64,000 bases of DNA from assembly GCF_037201815.1 (NCBI RefSeq), contig NZ_CP147407.1, forward strand, positions 3,728,723 through 3,792,722. The letters are read 5' to 3'. Source of the DNA: Metabacillus sp. FJAT-52054. Lineage in GTDB: Bacteria; Bacillota; Bacilli; Bacillales; Bacillaceae. Below, one piece after another: positions 34,114-44,396 of this stretch. Under the pieces are notes generated by a model that worked only from the letters and a program-made list of their open reading frames with translations, was not told the DNA's origin and searched no databases. The position numbers were made by a program, and so were the translations under genes. The stretch's first letter is position 1. Each line of letters opens with the position of its first letter.

Positions 34114-34140
34114 GAAGCGCGCGAACCGTCCCGATGCTTC
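34114..34140 (+). repeat. REP-like element, the last before the polysaccharide cluster
   Basis: GAAGCGCGCGAACCGTCCCG then ATGCTTC, preceded by AGTAATGTAAAAA. No further copies occur between here and the end of the window. Confidence 0.85.
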
Positions 34141-34327
34141 TTATAACGAAAAACGAACCAAAAAAATATCCGATTCGCTTCTACAAAACCTATTATACAA
34201 ATTAAAAAGTTTTAGCTTAATGTCTAATTTCACTAATATCTATAATTTTTGGGCTTGACCACAGGCACCAATGTGAAAAAATGAAGCGTTACAGGTACCA
34301 ATTTTGTAATTTATTTCTAAATATCAT

Positions 34328-35551
34328 CTAGCTTTTTGCTTTCGCAAATTTTATATTCTTTGAGGTTTTATTTACTGCTCCTTTTATTTTCCCTAATCGG
34401 ATAGCAGGTAATTCAATGTAAATAAACGATAAATGTGCTACCGGTAATGCGAGGATTGGAGCAATAAGAATTGAAAAGTATAGAGGGAAAACTTCTTTAA
34501 AGTAGTATATCGTAACCATTAGTACTGGCGTATGAACTAAATATAAACTATAGGAAATTTTACCCAACCAAAGTAGTGGCTTTTTATTTAGAAACTTATC
34601 AACTTTAATAGAACATAATACCACTAACATTAATAATATTACACCTAAAACAGCCATAAAATCATTTAATATTGATATCATATTGAAGAATACAAAATTG
34701 CTTTTATATGCTGATAAACCATAAAAAATCCATTTAAAGTTTAGGAAAATGAAACCAAGTAACCCAATTCCCCATTTTAGAGTAGTCTTTAAAGAAATAA
34801 AAATTGCACATATCTCTTTTCTATTCTTAGCAAAAAGAGCTCCAATTAAAAAAAGTATAGTATAGTAACTTGTATTAGATAAAGAATATATAAAAGCTGA
34901 AAGGAAAGCATTTTTTATAAATAAGGAAAGCCCTAATAAACCAAATTTTAATGTTAAACAAACAATTGTCAGATACAAAAAGTTTCTTAACCATGCTGAC
35001 TTTAATAACAATAAAACTAAAAAAGGAAATATTAGAGATATCCTCATTTCATGATCAAGACTCCATACTACCCCATTTACATTAGTTTGATCATATCCAA
35101 TCATAAATAAATAAGAAATAATACTTCCGACGGTTATCTGGTGCTGCCAACGGTTATTGAAAGCTGGGCTCAATGAATCGATTCCGTTATAGTTTGCTAG
35201 GAGAAACATTAACATTATTGAAAATAACATAATTAAAATATAAGGTATATAAATTCTACAAAACCTTTTCTTTATATATTCAAAATATGAAATGTCATTA
35301 CTCTTATTAGTGAATGGCAATGTTAAAACGAACCCACTTAATATGAAAAATAATAATACAGCTTCCCCACCTGCTACAAAGGTATGTAATGGGGAAGTAA
35401 TAAGTAATTCTAGAAACGGACTTTCAAATTTAAAATGGTAATTTGCATTATAAAATGCAGGATATGAAACTACAGTGTGAAAAATCACTACTATCATTGA
35501 TGCTATTCCCCGAAGGGAATCTAATGAGTCTATACGATCTTTTTTCACCAA
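34328..35551 (-). CDS. Acyltransferase family 3 membrane protein (surface glycan O-acylation)
   Basis: 407 aa with about ten membrane helices. The N-terminus has RIDSLDSLRGIASMIVVIFH, the Acyl_transf_3 signature with its key Arg and His; FFILSGFVL follows. Such enzymes transfer acetyl or other acyl groups onto extracellular polysaccharides. The start is TTG 35551 or GTG 35548, after GAGGGAG. It is 92 bases downstream of the flippase gene on the same strand, so probably cotranscribed. Which sugar it acylates cannot be told. Confidence 0.88.
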   Translation of the reverse strand: MVKKDRIDSLDSLRGIASMIVVIFHTVVSYPAFYNANYHFKFESPFLELLITSPLHTFVAGGEAVLLFFILSGFVLTLPFTNKSNDISYFEYIKKRFCRIYIPYILIMLFSIMLMFLLANYNGIDSLSPAFNNRWQHQITVGSIISYLFMIGYDQTNVNGVVWSLDHEMRISLIFPFLVLLLLKSAWLRNFLYLTIVCLTLKFGLLGLSLFIKNAFLSAFIYSLSNTSYYTILFLIGALFAKNRKEICAIFISLKTTLKWGIGLLGFIFLNFKWIFYGLSAYKSNFVFFNMISILNDFMAVLGVILLMLVVLCSIKVDKFLNKKPLLWLGKISYSLYLVHTPVLMVTIYYFKEVFPLYFSILIAPILALPVAHLSFIYIELPAIRLGKIKGAVNKTSKNIKFAKAKS

Positions 35552-35643
35552 TATAATCTCCCTCTATACACTTTTTAATCTGAGATTTTTGTATATAGTT
35601 TGCATTTGCTAGTTTAGAAATTAAGGTAATAAGAATGGAGTTT

Positions 35644-37176
35644 TTATCGTTTTACTATAGTAAATATGTTTTCTTTACCTTTCCTGAAAGGACTTTTAAT
35701 GATACTTTTCTCAAAACTATTAAACCCTGTATACCAAAATACTAATAGATATAAAAAACTAAAAATCGAGATAAATATGCCTAATGATAAATATGAATTT
35801 ATAATTATTATCTTAGTTAAGCTGTATCCCAATAGCCAAGCGACTATAGAAGGAAAAAGAAGCTTTAAAACTTGTAACCAATAATATTTCATATCAAGTT
35901 TAAGACTTATTGTGTAGTAAATGTTATTAGCGATAGCATTTATAAACATTCCTATTGCAGTACCAATTGCAGAGCCTATAATCCCCCAAATTTGAACCAA
36001 TATTAACGTTAATATAAGATTAATAAATGCTACAGCTAAATATATTAATGATTTTATTTTATGTTTATTTAGCGCCTCAAGCATGGGTGCAAACAATGCT
36101 TGTATTATAGAAAAAACTTGAGAAACCATAATTATTAAAGCTATATAATATGCTAAATAATATTCTTCATTTGTCCAAATCAGAATAAATTGCTTTCCAA
36201 CTAATATAAATCCTATTAACATAAAAAAGCTTATAAAAAATTGAATTCGTGATACTTTAATCAACAATTCCATTGTTTCTCTATCATTTTTATTAATAGC
36301 ATTTAGTTTGGTGAGTCTTGGCAAAAACATGCTAGAAATAATTTTAGAAAAGTTAGTAAAATAGCCATTTAATTGACTACCAACAGAATATATTGCAATA
36401 GAAGAGGCACTTACATAAATTCCTATAACAAATAAATCAGTACTCCAAAATATGTTATAAGCTAATACACCTAAAAATACATAAAATGAATACTTTACTA
36501 TCTCTTTAAATAGTTGAACTTCAATTTTTTTGAAAACAAACTTTATTTTTAAAACACTAAAACTATAAAACACATTTATAAGTCCTAAGATAATATTAAA
36601 TATAGTTGAAGCTATAATGATTCCAATTGCGTCATAGCCTGATGTTAATACAGTTAACATTAATATTGGATTTAATATAGTTCTTATAGCTGTTAATACC
36701 TTTAGAAACACAAATCTTTCATGAGCCGTAATTATCCCTGTAAATATAGAGAGGGGGAATGACGTCACTATATTTATAAGTGCTATTAAGAACATTCCTT
36801 TTGTCATTTCAATTTCTAATTTTGTTAATCCCCTATTAAATATAAAATCTAAATTATAATAGATAGTTAAACCTATTAATAATCCTATTAAACTCATGCA
36901 GCCATAAATAATCAAAAACATTCCATTAAGGGATTTTAAACCTTCAAAATCATTTTTCGCTAAATATTTTGAATTATACCTAACAATAGCACTACCTAAC
37001 CCCATATCAATTAAATATATATATGCAATTATTGAATTAATAAGAGTGAATAAACCATACTCAACACTTCCAAGTGTATTAATTATATATGGTAGAATTA
37101 CTAATGATAATATAGTGCCAACTATTAGGGTAGAATAAGATATTATGGTAGCTAATTTTACATTACCATTATCCAT
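35644..37176 (-). CDS. Polysaccharide flippase (Wzx/PST type)
   Basis: 510 aa with about 14 membrane helices. The N-terminal region reads LATIISYSTLIVGTILSLVI, then LGSVEYGLFTLINSIIAYI and LGSAIVRYNSKYLAK, characteristic of the PST/MATE-like lipid-linked oligosaccharide flippases. It would move undecaprenyl-linked repeat units across the membrane for polymerisation by the Wzy-like protein at 39754. A terminator (37339-37366) separates it from the upstream cluster genes, so it may have its own promoter within 37177-37330. Confidence 0.9.
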   Translation of the reverse strand: MDNGNVKLATIISYSTLIVGTILSLVILPYIINTLGSVEYGLFTLINSIIAYIYLIDMGLGSAIVRYNSKYLAKNDFEGLKSLNGMFLIIYGCMSLIGLLIGLTIYYNLDFIFNRGLTKLEIEMTKGMFLIALINIVTSFPLSIFTGIITAHERFVFLKVLTAIRTILNPILMLTVLTSGYDAIGIIIASTIFNIILGLINVFYSFSVLKIKFVFKKIEVQLFKEIVKYSFYVFLGVLAYNIFWSTDLFVIGIYVSASSIAIYSVGSQLNGYFTNFSKIISSMFLPRLTKLNAINKNDRETMELLIKVSRIQFFISFFMLIGFILVGKQFILIWTNEEYYLAYYIALIIMVSQVFSIIQALFAPMLEALNKHKIKSLIYLAVAFINLILTLILVQIWGIIGSAIGTAIGMFINAIANNIYYTISLKLDMKYYWLQVLKLLFPSIVAWLLGYSLTKIIIINSYLSLGIFISIFSFLYLLVFWYTGFNSFEKSIIKSPFRKGKENIFTIVKR

Positions 37177-37338
37177 ATAATCATTCCCGTTCTTAAATTT
37201 TTAAGGAGCCTCCTACATACATAGTACTTAAACAATGTTGTTAGAGCCCCCTAACTATTGTATTTCACACATCGTGACCTATCTCTAATCGTATCATCAT
37301 ACAAAATTAAAATTGGTGAGCTTTCTTTCTAATACAAA

Positions 37339-37366
37339 AAAACACCTACTTATCTACAGGTGTTTT
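37339..37366 (-). terminator. Rho-independent terminator inside the polysaccharide cluster
   Basis: AAAACACCT / AGGTGTTTT (9-bp stem, 10-base loop) followed on the minus strand by TTTTTTTG overall. It should end transcripts coming from the genes at 37659 and above. Confidence 0.8.
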
Positions 37367-37658
37367 ATGATTTAAGAACGCTCTTTAAAAGTCTCTTTTC
37401 TTTAAACTACTTTAGACAACCTATTAACATAACTAACGGATTAAGTCGCTCTATGTTTCATATTTTTGCTAGATACAATATTCCAGTCGTTAAGAAATCT
37501 TCCTCTCGAAAAAAACTTCTTTATATTTTTCAAATTAAATAATATTAATACATTACTGAGTTAAGTTTTAGATGGTTATAGTTGTTAAATAATATATTCA
37601 CCGAATACGTTACCCATATGACTATCATTATTATTATTAGCATCTTTTCATTGCATAA
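37367..37658. other. AT-rich intergenic region
   Basis: About 290 bases between the terminator and the pyruvyl transferase gene. The plus-strand frame 37360-37542 overlaps the terminator and is not credible. Nothing else recognisable. Confidence 0.35.
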
Positions 37659-38747
37659 TTAGGAATTTATAAAGTTGCAAATTTCCTTATGGTATTTTAA
37701 TGCAAAATTATTGTCAAATTTATCTGTTTTCAATCCTTGAAGATCTTCAACAAGTTTAAATAGGTCATCCTTATTTTCAACGAACTTTATATAATTCAAA
37801 TTTTTTATCCATTCATGGGTTCCCTTAACTTTATGGTTATAATTATTCAATACAATACATGGAGTTTCAGTTATTGCAGCAAAAATCATCCCATGAATTC
37901 TGTCCGTTACAACTATTTTCGACGATCTAAATTCATCAAGTTTTTGTTTTAAGCTTTCTTCTCTTTCACTACTTGACACATTTTCACTGGATAAAGTATC
38001 CGTAATTTTCACATTATTATATTTCTTTTTTAACTCACTAATTATTCCATTCTTTTCACTAACCGAAAGGCTACTTTCAACATCATCTCGTAAGCAAGTC
38101 AGAATATTATTTCTTACGATATTTTCTTTAGATTCATTTAAATAGAATACAATATCAGGGGCCAATATCACTTTATTTTTAGTGAAATTTTGTTTAATTA
38201 TATTGTAGCTTTTATTTTCTCTTGCTACCAGCAATAAATTTGGATGTTTAGAGTATTCCTCAATAGTTTTATTAAACTCTATTCTTCCTCTTTCAGTATT
38301 ACTAAAAAATATTGTTTGAGGAAAAAATAAACATTTATTATCATTAAATAATCCTAACAAATATCTAATCGCTTTCTCAGCATGTAAATACTCATCCCCT
38401 ATATACCCACCACCATTAAAAGCAATTATATCGTTTTCTTTTATTTGCTTTCTAATCTCTTTAGCAGCAATAAATGTGTCATCAAGATAAATGTCAATTA
38501 CTTTGTAGACAGGACACAAATCCTTAATTAATTTTTTTTCTGCTAATACAATTGCATGATCACCTAAATTACGATGTCTCGGGCAAGCAAACAAATAAAT
38601 AATTGGTTGATTATTTTCGCCCCTTTGATGGTTAATGTTATTACTTACCCTTTTGTAATTTTTAATGTCATATTCTTTTTTTCTTACCAGTGCAATGCCC
38701 TTCTGCATATACGGTACTCTTTTAAATACTTTTTTAACTGAATTCAT
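37659..38747 (-). CDS. Polysaccharide pyruvyl transferase family protein
   Basis: 362 aa. PS_pyruv_trans features: FACPRHRNLGDHAIVLAEKK, DIIAFNGGGYIGD, LFFPQTIFF and VTDRIHGMIFA (family His/Arg region). Such enzymes (EpsI/EpsO, CsaB relatives) attach pyruvate ketals to sugars in exopolysaccharide. Cytosolic, no membrane segment. It is 11 bases after the GT2 gene and is the last gene before the terminator. Substrate sugar unknown. Confidence 0.85.
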   Translation of the reverse strand: MNSVKKVFKRVPYMQKGIALVRKKEYDIKNYKRVSNNINHQRGENNQPIIYLFACPRHRNLGDHAIVLAEKKLIKDLCPVYKVIDIYLDDTFIAAKEIRKQIKENDIIAFNGGGYIGDEYLHAEKAIRYLLGLFNDNKCLFFPQTIFFSNTERGRIEFNKTIEEYSKHPNLLLVARENKSYNIIKQNFTKNKVILAPDIVFYLNESKENIVRNNILTCLRDDVESSLSVSEKNGIISELKKKYNNVKITDTLSSENVSSSEREESLKQKLDEFRSSKIVVTDRIHGMIFAAITETPCIVLNNYNHKVKGTHEWIKNLNYIKFVENKDDLFKLVEDLQGLKTDKFDNNFALKYHKEICNFINS

Positions 38748-38758
38748 TTCATGACCAC

Positions 38759-39757
38759 CTATTTTTTCTTCAATTTTTTCCTTATTGTAATAATGGTTTT
38801 AAAGCAATATATATATAAATAAGGATTTATTTTAAATAAGTAAAAACGTAATTTTAACATTGAACTAAATGGACCATCTATTACTTTTTTATAATTCGAC
38901 AATATTTCAGACTGAAGGACAGTTCCTAACCCTTTATCTTTTTCAGCTATTTCTATTTCTTTTGCTTTAACATAAAAAGTTAATAGTGTTCTTAAATATT
39001 CATCCATTGATTTATTTGCAAGTTTATTATCTCCATTTTCCTCAAAAAATAATGTCCTTTCTTTAAAAGCTTCCAATATTACCAATCTACTCATACTAAA
39101 TTTAGCATCCATAATGCTACCATCTCTATTCTGCAAATAATTGTACTTAGCCACTGCAGTATAAACAACTTTTTCGGCTTTATACAAAGCTTTATAGGTA
39201 AAGAAACCATCCTCATGTATATAACCCTCTTTGAACCTTAAGCTTTTAAATATATTTCTATGAAATATTTTATTACACACCATTGGTTTAAAATATTTAT
39301 AATCACTTAAGAAGTAAGAAAGTGCTGCTTTGTTATCGCACACTATTGTTTCGCCACTTACATTTTCTTCAATTTTATTTTTATAAACATATCTCACATT
39401 ACATTCAACAATATCAGAATTAAATTTTGTAGCACTAGACAACAAAGTTTCATACATATCGCTATCTATCCAATCATCACTATCCACAAAACCAATATAT
39501 TTTCCCGTTGCTATTTCTAAACCAGTGTTTCGTGCTGAAGATAGACCGCCATTTTCTTTGTGTATCACGTTAATTCTTTTATCTTTCAAAGCATAATCAT
39601 TACAAATTAATTTACTCTTATCTTTAGACCCATCATTAACAACAATAATCTCAAGATTAGAGTATGTCTGATCAATTATGCTATCTAAACATTTTGCTAA
39701 ATACTTCTCCACATTATATACAGGAACAATTATAGATAATAAGGGTTGCTCTTTCAT
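38759..39757 (-). CDS. Family 2 glycosyltransferase
   Basis: 332 aa, GT-A fold: LLSIIVPVYNVEKYLAKCLD at the start, EIIVVNDGSKDKS, GGLSSARNTGLE and the metal-binding FVDSDDWID, then a C-terminal region with EDGFFTYKALY. Adds one sugar to the lipid-linked repeat unit in the cytosol. Overlaps the polymerase-like gene by 4 bases (ATGA). Donor and acceptor cannot be assigned. Confidence 0.9.
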   Translation of the reverse strand: MKEQPLLSIIVPVYNVEKYLAKCLDSIIDQTYSNLEIIVVNDGSKDKSKLICNDYALKDKRINVIHKENGGLSSARNTGLEIATGKYIGFVDSDDWIDSDMYETLLSSATKFNSDIVECNVRYVYKNKIEENVSGETIVCDNKAALSYFLSDYKYFKPMVCNKIFHRNIFKSLRFKEGYIHEDGFFTYKALYKAEKVVYTAVAKYNYLQNRDGSIMDAKFSMSRLVILEAFKERTLFFEENGDNKLANKSMDEYLRTLLTFYVKAKEIEIAEKDKGLGTVLQSEILSNYKKVIDGPFSSMLKLRFYLFKINPYLYIYCFKTIITIRKKLKKK

Positions 39758-40983
39758 ATTTTAGACTCCTTGATATTACTACTTTCCAAATATGCGAGTA
39801 ATATTAAATAGATAATAAAAATCTTCTGCTCATCTACTATACTATTTATAGAAAAACATATAAATGCAGGTATTATAAATATATGCTTTGAAAATTTACT
39901 CCCTTTTCTTTTTCTAAAAAGTAAAAGAAGTAAACTAAAGTATGCAAGAAAGCCGTAACCGTATATAATTCTAAAATGATCAGAGTGCGGTCTTCTAATT
40001 TGACCATCTTTGGTTAGTGTATATCCATCTCCAATGACCACGTTTTTTATAAGCTCTGTTTTTAATAAATCATCATATACGGACTCCCTAGACTCTGGAT
40101 TATTTTCTGTCACCCTATTCAAACTATAATTAAACATATCAAAATTCAATAAACTATTAATGTTTAGTAACAATATAAAAATAATAAATACTGAAAACAG
40201 AAGTATAAATAAATCTTTTTTTCTAAAAGTAATATTAAATTTAATATTCCTCATAGCAGAAAACAATGAAAACAACATTACAATTGCCATAGCCAGGAAT
40301 GCACCTGTACTCATACAAGTAATCAATATTAATCCGATTGACAAAAAAATAAATAATCTAGTTAATGAATTTAATTTTTCATTAAAAACCAAAAATATAC
40401 ATACTGAAACCAGTATGTATGCTGCATTATTAGGATCTACCCACAAATAACTATACCTAAAAAAATAGTCATTGGTTGTTGCATAATAATAATCTACAAA
40501 TGGGTCTCTTACTGAAAATAGATTTTTTATATCAAAGTACATAGCCACATCAAAAATAGTTATTATTGCTAGTGCATCTACAAATAAAATAAAAACTAAT
40601 AAGATATTTTTAATAGGAATGAAAACACATTTTAATTTTGTAGTAAAATAGAAATAATATAAAAAAGATGACAAAAGTTGTATAGGTCGTTTTAAATTGT
40701 CTCCCCATATATCGTATCCATTAATAAAATGTGGGGTGTAAAAATAAGATAAAAAAGTACTCAGTAAAACAAAAAAGCTTATAAAAATAAATAATTTAAA
40801 ATCTAATCCAACTTTAAGTTTAGAATAATTTCTTAAAGTCCATAGAAATACTATCACTAAGGAATATGGGATAACAAAGTACTTGAAATAAGGAAAAAAT
40901 AAAATATCAATAATTATAAAGTATGACAGAAAAGCATTCCAATTTAAGCTACTTTTTATATTCTCTTTATTTTTCATAAACAT
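39754..40983 (-). CDS. Wzy-like polysaccharide polymerase (O-antigen ligase/polymerase type)
   Basis: 409 aa with about ten membrane helices and a large central outer loop (residues about 165-200 and 270-325, the latter with NRVTENNPESRESVYDDLLK). This is typical of Wzy/EpsG-like enzymes that join repeat units on the outer face. The best spaced start is Met3 (40977), behind AGGGATG. Identity rests on topology, loop and its place in the cluster; sequence conservation in this family is weak. Confidence 0.75.
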   Translation of the reverse strand: MFMKNKENIKSSLNWNAFLSYFIIIDILFFPYFKYFVIPYSLVIVFLWTLRNYSKLKVGLDFKLFIFISFFVLLSTFLSYFYTPHFINGYDIWGDNLKRPIQLLSSFLYYFYFTTKLKCVFIPIKNILLVFILFVDALAIITIFDVAMYFDIKNLFSVRDPFVDYYYATTNDYFFRYSYLWVDPNNAAYILVSVCIFLVFNEKLNSLTRLFIFLSIGLILITCMSTGAFLAMAIVMLFSLFSAMRNIKFNITFRKKDLFILLFSVFIIFILLLNINSLLNFDMFNYSLNRVTENNPESRESVYDDLLKTELIKNVVIGDGYTLTKDGQIRRPHSDHFRIIYGYGFLAYFSLLLLLFRKRKGSKFSKHIFIIPAFICFSINSIVDEQKIFIIYLILLAYLESSNIKESKI

Positions 40984-40994
40984 CCCTACATTAA

Positions 40995-42176
40995 TTATTT
41001 AATAAAATTAAAAATCTTTTTACTTTGTTTTCCCCAATTTTTTTCTTTCAGTATGAACTCTTTTCCAAAAGCTGCTTTAGACATTAATTCATTATAGGGT
41101 ACTTTTAAAGCCTTATTTATACTTTCTCCCATCTTTTCTGCATTTTCATCATCTAATATACTAATATGTTCAAGATAAGCTTTGGTAAGGCCATTTAATT
41201 TCGTAGTGAGTACAGGTGTTCCACTTAACATATATTCAAAAATCTTAGATGGGAAAGTAACCAAACTTATTGGATCATCTTTTGGCCTCGGATTTATAAG
41301 CATGTAGACCTTTTTTTGTATTTTAATCATTTCCTCATTTGGAACCTTTCCCTTGTATTCTATATTTGAATAAGTGATACATTGATCCATTACATATCTT
41401 CTAAGTGGTCCATCTCCATAAATATATAATTTAACATTATTATATACGTATTTCATAGATTCTATTAGTTGTCTAATTCCATTATACTCTACGAGTGACC
41501 CAGAGAAGAGTAAGATCACCTCACCACTTTGTTCATATATTCTTTTTTCTTCTTTTTCACATTTGTTTTCTTTAGGTGAAAATCCTCCATCCACAATAAT
41601 ATATGGAGTTTCTGGTGCATATTCTTTTATAGCTCTTTGATTTAGTACTATTAGCTTATCAAAATTCTTTATTGATATTTCTGTTAATTTATCCATGAGA
41701 ATTCTTAGAAATTTTGAGATGATATTTCTTTTTTCCATATCTATAGGTAAATCTGCCAATAAGCAAATGGTTTCGCAATTGTACTTTTCTGATAGATATT
41801 TGACAGGAAGTCCAATCGCAGGAAAGGCATTAAAGGTCAGTATCTTAGTTTGTTTATTATTAGATATGAATTTTCGTGCAGCAACATACACTGAGAATAC
41901 CTGCCAAATTTGTTTAACTATAGGTATGTTTAGGTAACTTACGCATTTAACATAACAATTGTCCGAGATTCTCAACTGCTTTTTCCTTACCCACAGTTTC
42001 TTAACTTTAGGATAAGGTGCTGTAGGATAAATCGTTAATATCTCCATGTCATCTTTAAATTTCTTTTTGAGTTCTTGAACGACACCTATTTGCATATTGT
42101 TTCCGGCAACCGATGCTCCCCTTTGATGATCGCAAATATCCTTTGGTATTGCATAACCTATATATAATAGTTTCAT
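40995..42176 (-). CDS. Family 4 glycosyltransferase
   Basis: 393 aa, GT-B fold. The C-terminal domain shows LLFSGSLVEYNGIRQLIESM, LYIYGDGPLRRYV and FPSKIFEYMLSGTPVLTTKL, the usual GT4 donor-binding blocks (with PSKIFEYM matching the E-x7-E region). Cytosolic or membrane-associated; adds a sugar to the growing repeat unit. Neighbouring genes are on the same strand with short gaps. Specificity unknown. Confidence 0.88.
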   Translation of the reverse strand: MKLLYIGYAIPKDICDHQRGASVAGNNMQIGVVQELKKKFKDDMEILTIYPTAPYPKVKKLWVRKKQLRISDNCYVKCVSYLNIPIVKQIWQVFSVYVAARKFISNNKQTKILTFNAFPAIGLPVKYLSEKYNCETICLLADLPIDMEKRNIISKFLRILMDKLTEISIKNFDKLIVLNQRAIKEYAPETPYIIVDGGFSPKENKCEKEEKRIYEQSGEVILLFSGSLVEYNGIRQLIESMKYVYNNVKLYIYGDGPLRRYVMDQCITYSNIEYKGKVPNEEMIKIQKKVYMLINPRPKDDPISLVTFPSKIFEYMLSGTPVLTTKLNGLTKAYLEHISILDDENAEKMGESINKALKVPYNELMSKAAFGKEFILKEKNWGKQSKKIFNFIK

Positions 42177-42230
42177 TATTTTCTCCCTGTATTAAAATAC
42201 AATGTATAATTTTATAACTATAGAGTAAAA

Positions 42231-43343
42231 TTACAATTTAACCTTTTTAAATAAATACATATGTTTAGAAGCCATATTTTCAATTGTATATGTTTTAATC
42301 TTTTCCAAGTTATTTTTCGCCATTTTGTCAATTAGTAAACTATTGGAAAGTAACTCATTTATCTTGTATGGTAACGCCTCTATGTTCTTCATTGGAATTA
42401 TATAGCCATTTTCATGATTTTTTATAAGTTCTATACCCGCTACACACTTATCTGTAGTTATAACAGGCAGACCATATGAAAAAGCCTCATTAATTACTAA
42501 TCCCCATATATCTTCTCTTGTTGGCAATACCATTATATCTGCAATTTTATAATACATTTGCAATTCTTCTTTTGGCTTAAAATCAATGATTCTTACACTT
42601 ATATCCTTTTCTTTAATAATTCTTTGATATTCCTCTTTTAATTCTCCACCACCTACTAATAAAAGTTCTACTTTTTCCCCACTAACTCTTATTTCATTCC
42701 AACAATTAAGTAGGATGTCCATGCCTTTTCTATGAATAAACTGGCCTACTGAAATCACAACTTTATTTGAATGAATATTCAATTTATTTTTTAATAATTT
42801 TTTTTCAAAGACAGACACTCTTTTATTAGTAATTGTTTTTGTTGTAATAGATGTAAATGGATATTGAAATATGTTATTTTCATTTGCACCATAATATTTT
42901 AAATATTCACTTGTTCTTATTCCGGTACTCAGCCAATATTCTGCACTTGATATAAAAAAGCTTTTAATACTCTTTTTGAAGAATTTTTCATCTTTACTAA
43001 TAAATCCACCATCAGCATTAAGGATAAATGATATTCTCCTTGCCTTTAGATATAGTATGGATAACATAGATGTTGGTGTTGCATAACCACCAATAACAAT
43101 AATGTCGTAATTAAAATTCAGGAATTTTATAACTCCAATATTTAATGCTGAATCTGCCCTAACTTTTATACCTTTTAGTACAAAGGACTTGAAGTTATTT
43201 GAATTATTATCGAACCATTTTTCATTTCTATCACTAGCATTTTCTCGTTCAAACAATACTGTTAGATCACACTTTTTCCCTAGTTCATTAAAAAATTCCA
43301 CTCTATAAGGTGAAGGGATATTAGTTAAAAATAGTACTTTCAT
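42231..43343 (-). CDS. Family 4 glycosyltransferase
   Basis: 370 aa. N-terminus MKVLFLTNIPSPYRVEFFNE, typical of GT4 enzymes acting in capsule clusters. C-terminal blocks SVGQFIHRKGMDILLNC, LLLVGGGELKEEYQ, DIMVLPTREDIWGLVINEAF. Start overlaps the upstream gene's stop by one base (TAATG). Donor and linkage unknown. Confidence 0.9.
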   Translation of the reverse strand: MKVLFLTNIPSPYRVEFFNELGKKCDLTVLFERENASDRNEKWFDNNSNNFKSFVLKGIKVRADSALNIGVIKFLNFNYDIIVIGGYATPTSMLSILYLKARRISFILNADGGFISKDEKFFKKSIKSFFISSAEYWLSTGIRTSEYLKYYGANENNIFQYPFTSITTKTITNKRVSVFEKKLLKNKLNIHSNKVVISVGQFIHRKGMDILLNCWNEIRVSGEKVELLLVGGGELKEEYQRIIKEKDISVRIIDFKPKEELQMYYKIADIMVLPTREDIWGLVINEAFSYGLPVITTDKCVAGIELIKNHENGYIIPMKNIEALPYKINELLSNSLLIDKMAKNNLEKIKTYTIENMASKHMYLFKKVKL

Positions 43344-44374
43344 TAATTAATCATACCCTTTATATTATTTGCCCAATCAAATTCATCATCCACTCCACAA
43401 AATGTTATTCTAGGATAATCCCCGATTACTTCCTTAAATAAATCCAAATTTGAGGCAATGATAGGCAGATTAAAAAATTGTGCTTCCACAAGTGGTAAAC
43501 CATAGGTCTCAATTTTACTTGGAAATAATAACGCATCTACGGACTTATAGTGTTCCATCACTTGTTTATAGTTCAATTCCCCAGTTAAAATAATATTTGC
43601 ACCTAAATTAAATTGATTTATATACTTTAATGCAGTATCATCTGCTTTATCTAAAGTAAGGTATAACACAACATTCTTTAAGTTAAACTTATTCACAATG
43701 ATATCCATAGCTTTATATAAAACCTTATGATTTTTGTATAAGTTTTTACTAGAAGGATAAAACAGAGTTGTAGTATCTTCCAAATCAGGGATACGCGTAT
43801 ATAAGTTTGGATTTATAGTGTTTAGAATAGGCTTTTCAACATGCACATTGTCTTTATTTATACTTGCTTTTGAAACAATCTTTTTCTTTAACCATTCTGT
43901 TTGAACAATAACTTTATCTGCTTCTCTTATACTTTTATTTATTAAATGGATATATATATTTTTATAAAACCATAAATTCCTTTCATTTTTTTTAAATAGA
44001 CTCCATTCATATTCAAAAAAAGGAATTGGTTGATGAAGATATAATTTCTTTTTAACTCCTCTATCCTCTGAAAATCCAAAAGGGAAATAGTTTTGCATAG
44101 AATATATTTCATAAGGTTTTACTTTCTTGTCAATACACCACTTCTTAAAGCCCACTAAATTCCAGTAGTTTCGACTTTTATAATATGGATTTCTTGAGTT
44201 TTGTATTAGTATAATCTTTGGATGACTAAAATAATCACAAGTATCTGGAACAAAAATATAATATAATTTATCCTCTGGAACTTGATTTTTTAATTGTTGT
44301 AAATAATTATTAAGAATTGTAAGCGCTCCGCCTGATCCAAGAGAAGTTGCATTTACTAAAACATTGTTGTCCAT
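43343..44374 (-). CDS. Glycosyltransferase family 4/1-like
   Basis: 343 aa. It begins MDNNVLVNATSLGSGGALTI, the P-loop-like start of mannosyl/rhamnosyl GT4 enzymes, and carries LHQPIPFFEYEWSLFKKNER, FYPSSKNLYKNHKVLYKAMD and ALLFPSKIETYGLPLVEAQF. Reaction: transfer of one sugar to the lipid-linked repeat unit. Tightly coupled to the next gene. Specificity unknown. Confidence 0.88.
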   Translation of the reverse strand: MDNNVLVNATSLGSGGALTILNNYLQQLKNQVPEDKLYYIFVPDTCDYFSHPKIILIQNSRNPYYKSRNYWNLVGFKKWCIDKKVKPYEIYSMQNYFPFGFSEDRGVKKKLYLHQPIPFFEYEWSLFKKNERNLWFYKNIYIHLINKSIREADKVIVQTEWLKKKIVSKASINKDNVHVEKPILNTINPNLYTRIPDLEDTTTLFYPSSKNLYKNHKVLYKAMDIIVNKFNLKNVVLYLTLDKADDTALKYINQFNLGANIILTGELNYKQVMEHYKSVDALLFPSKIETYGLPLVEAQFFNLPIIASNLDLFKEVIGDYPRITFCGVDDEFDWANNIKGMIN

Positions 44375-44396
44375 AATATCCCTTCCATAAACTAGT

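Noticed and set aside
37360..37542. 60-codon plus-strand frame
   Set aside because: Begins inside a terminator hairpin and has no ribosome binding site.
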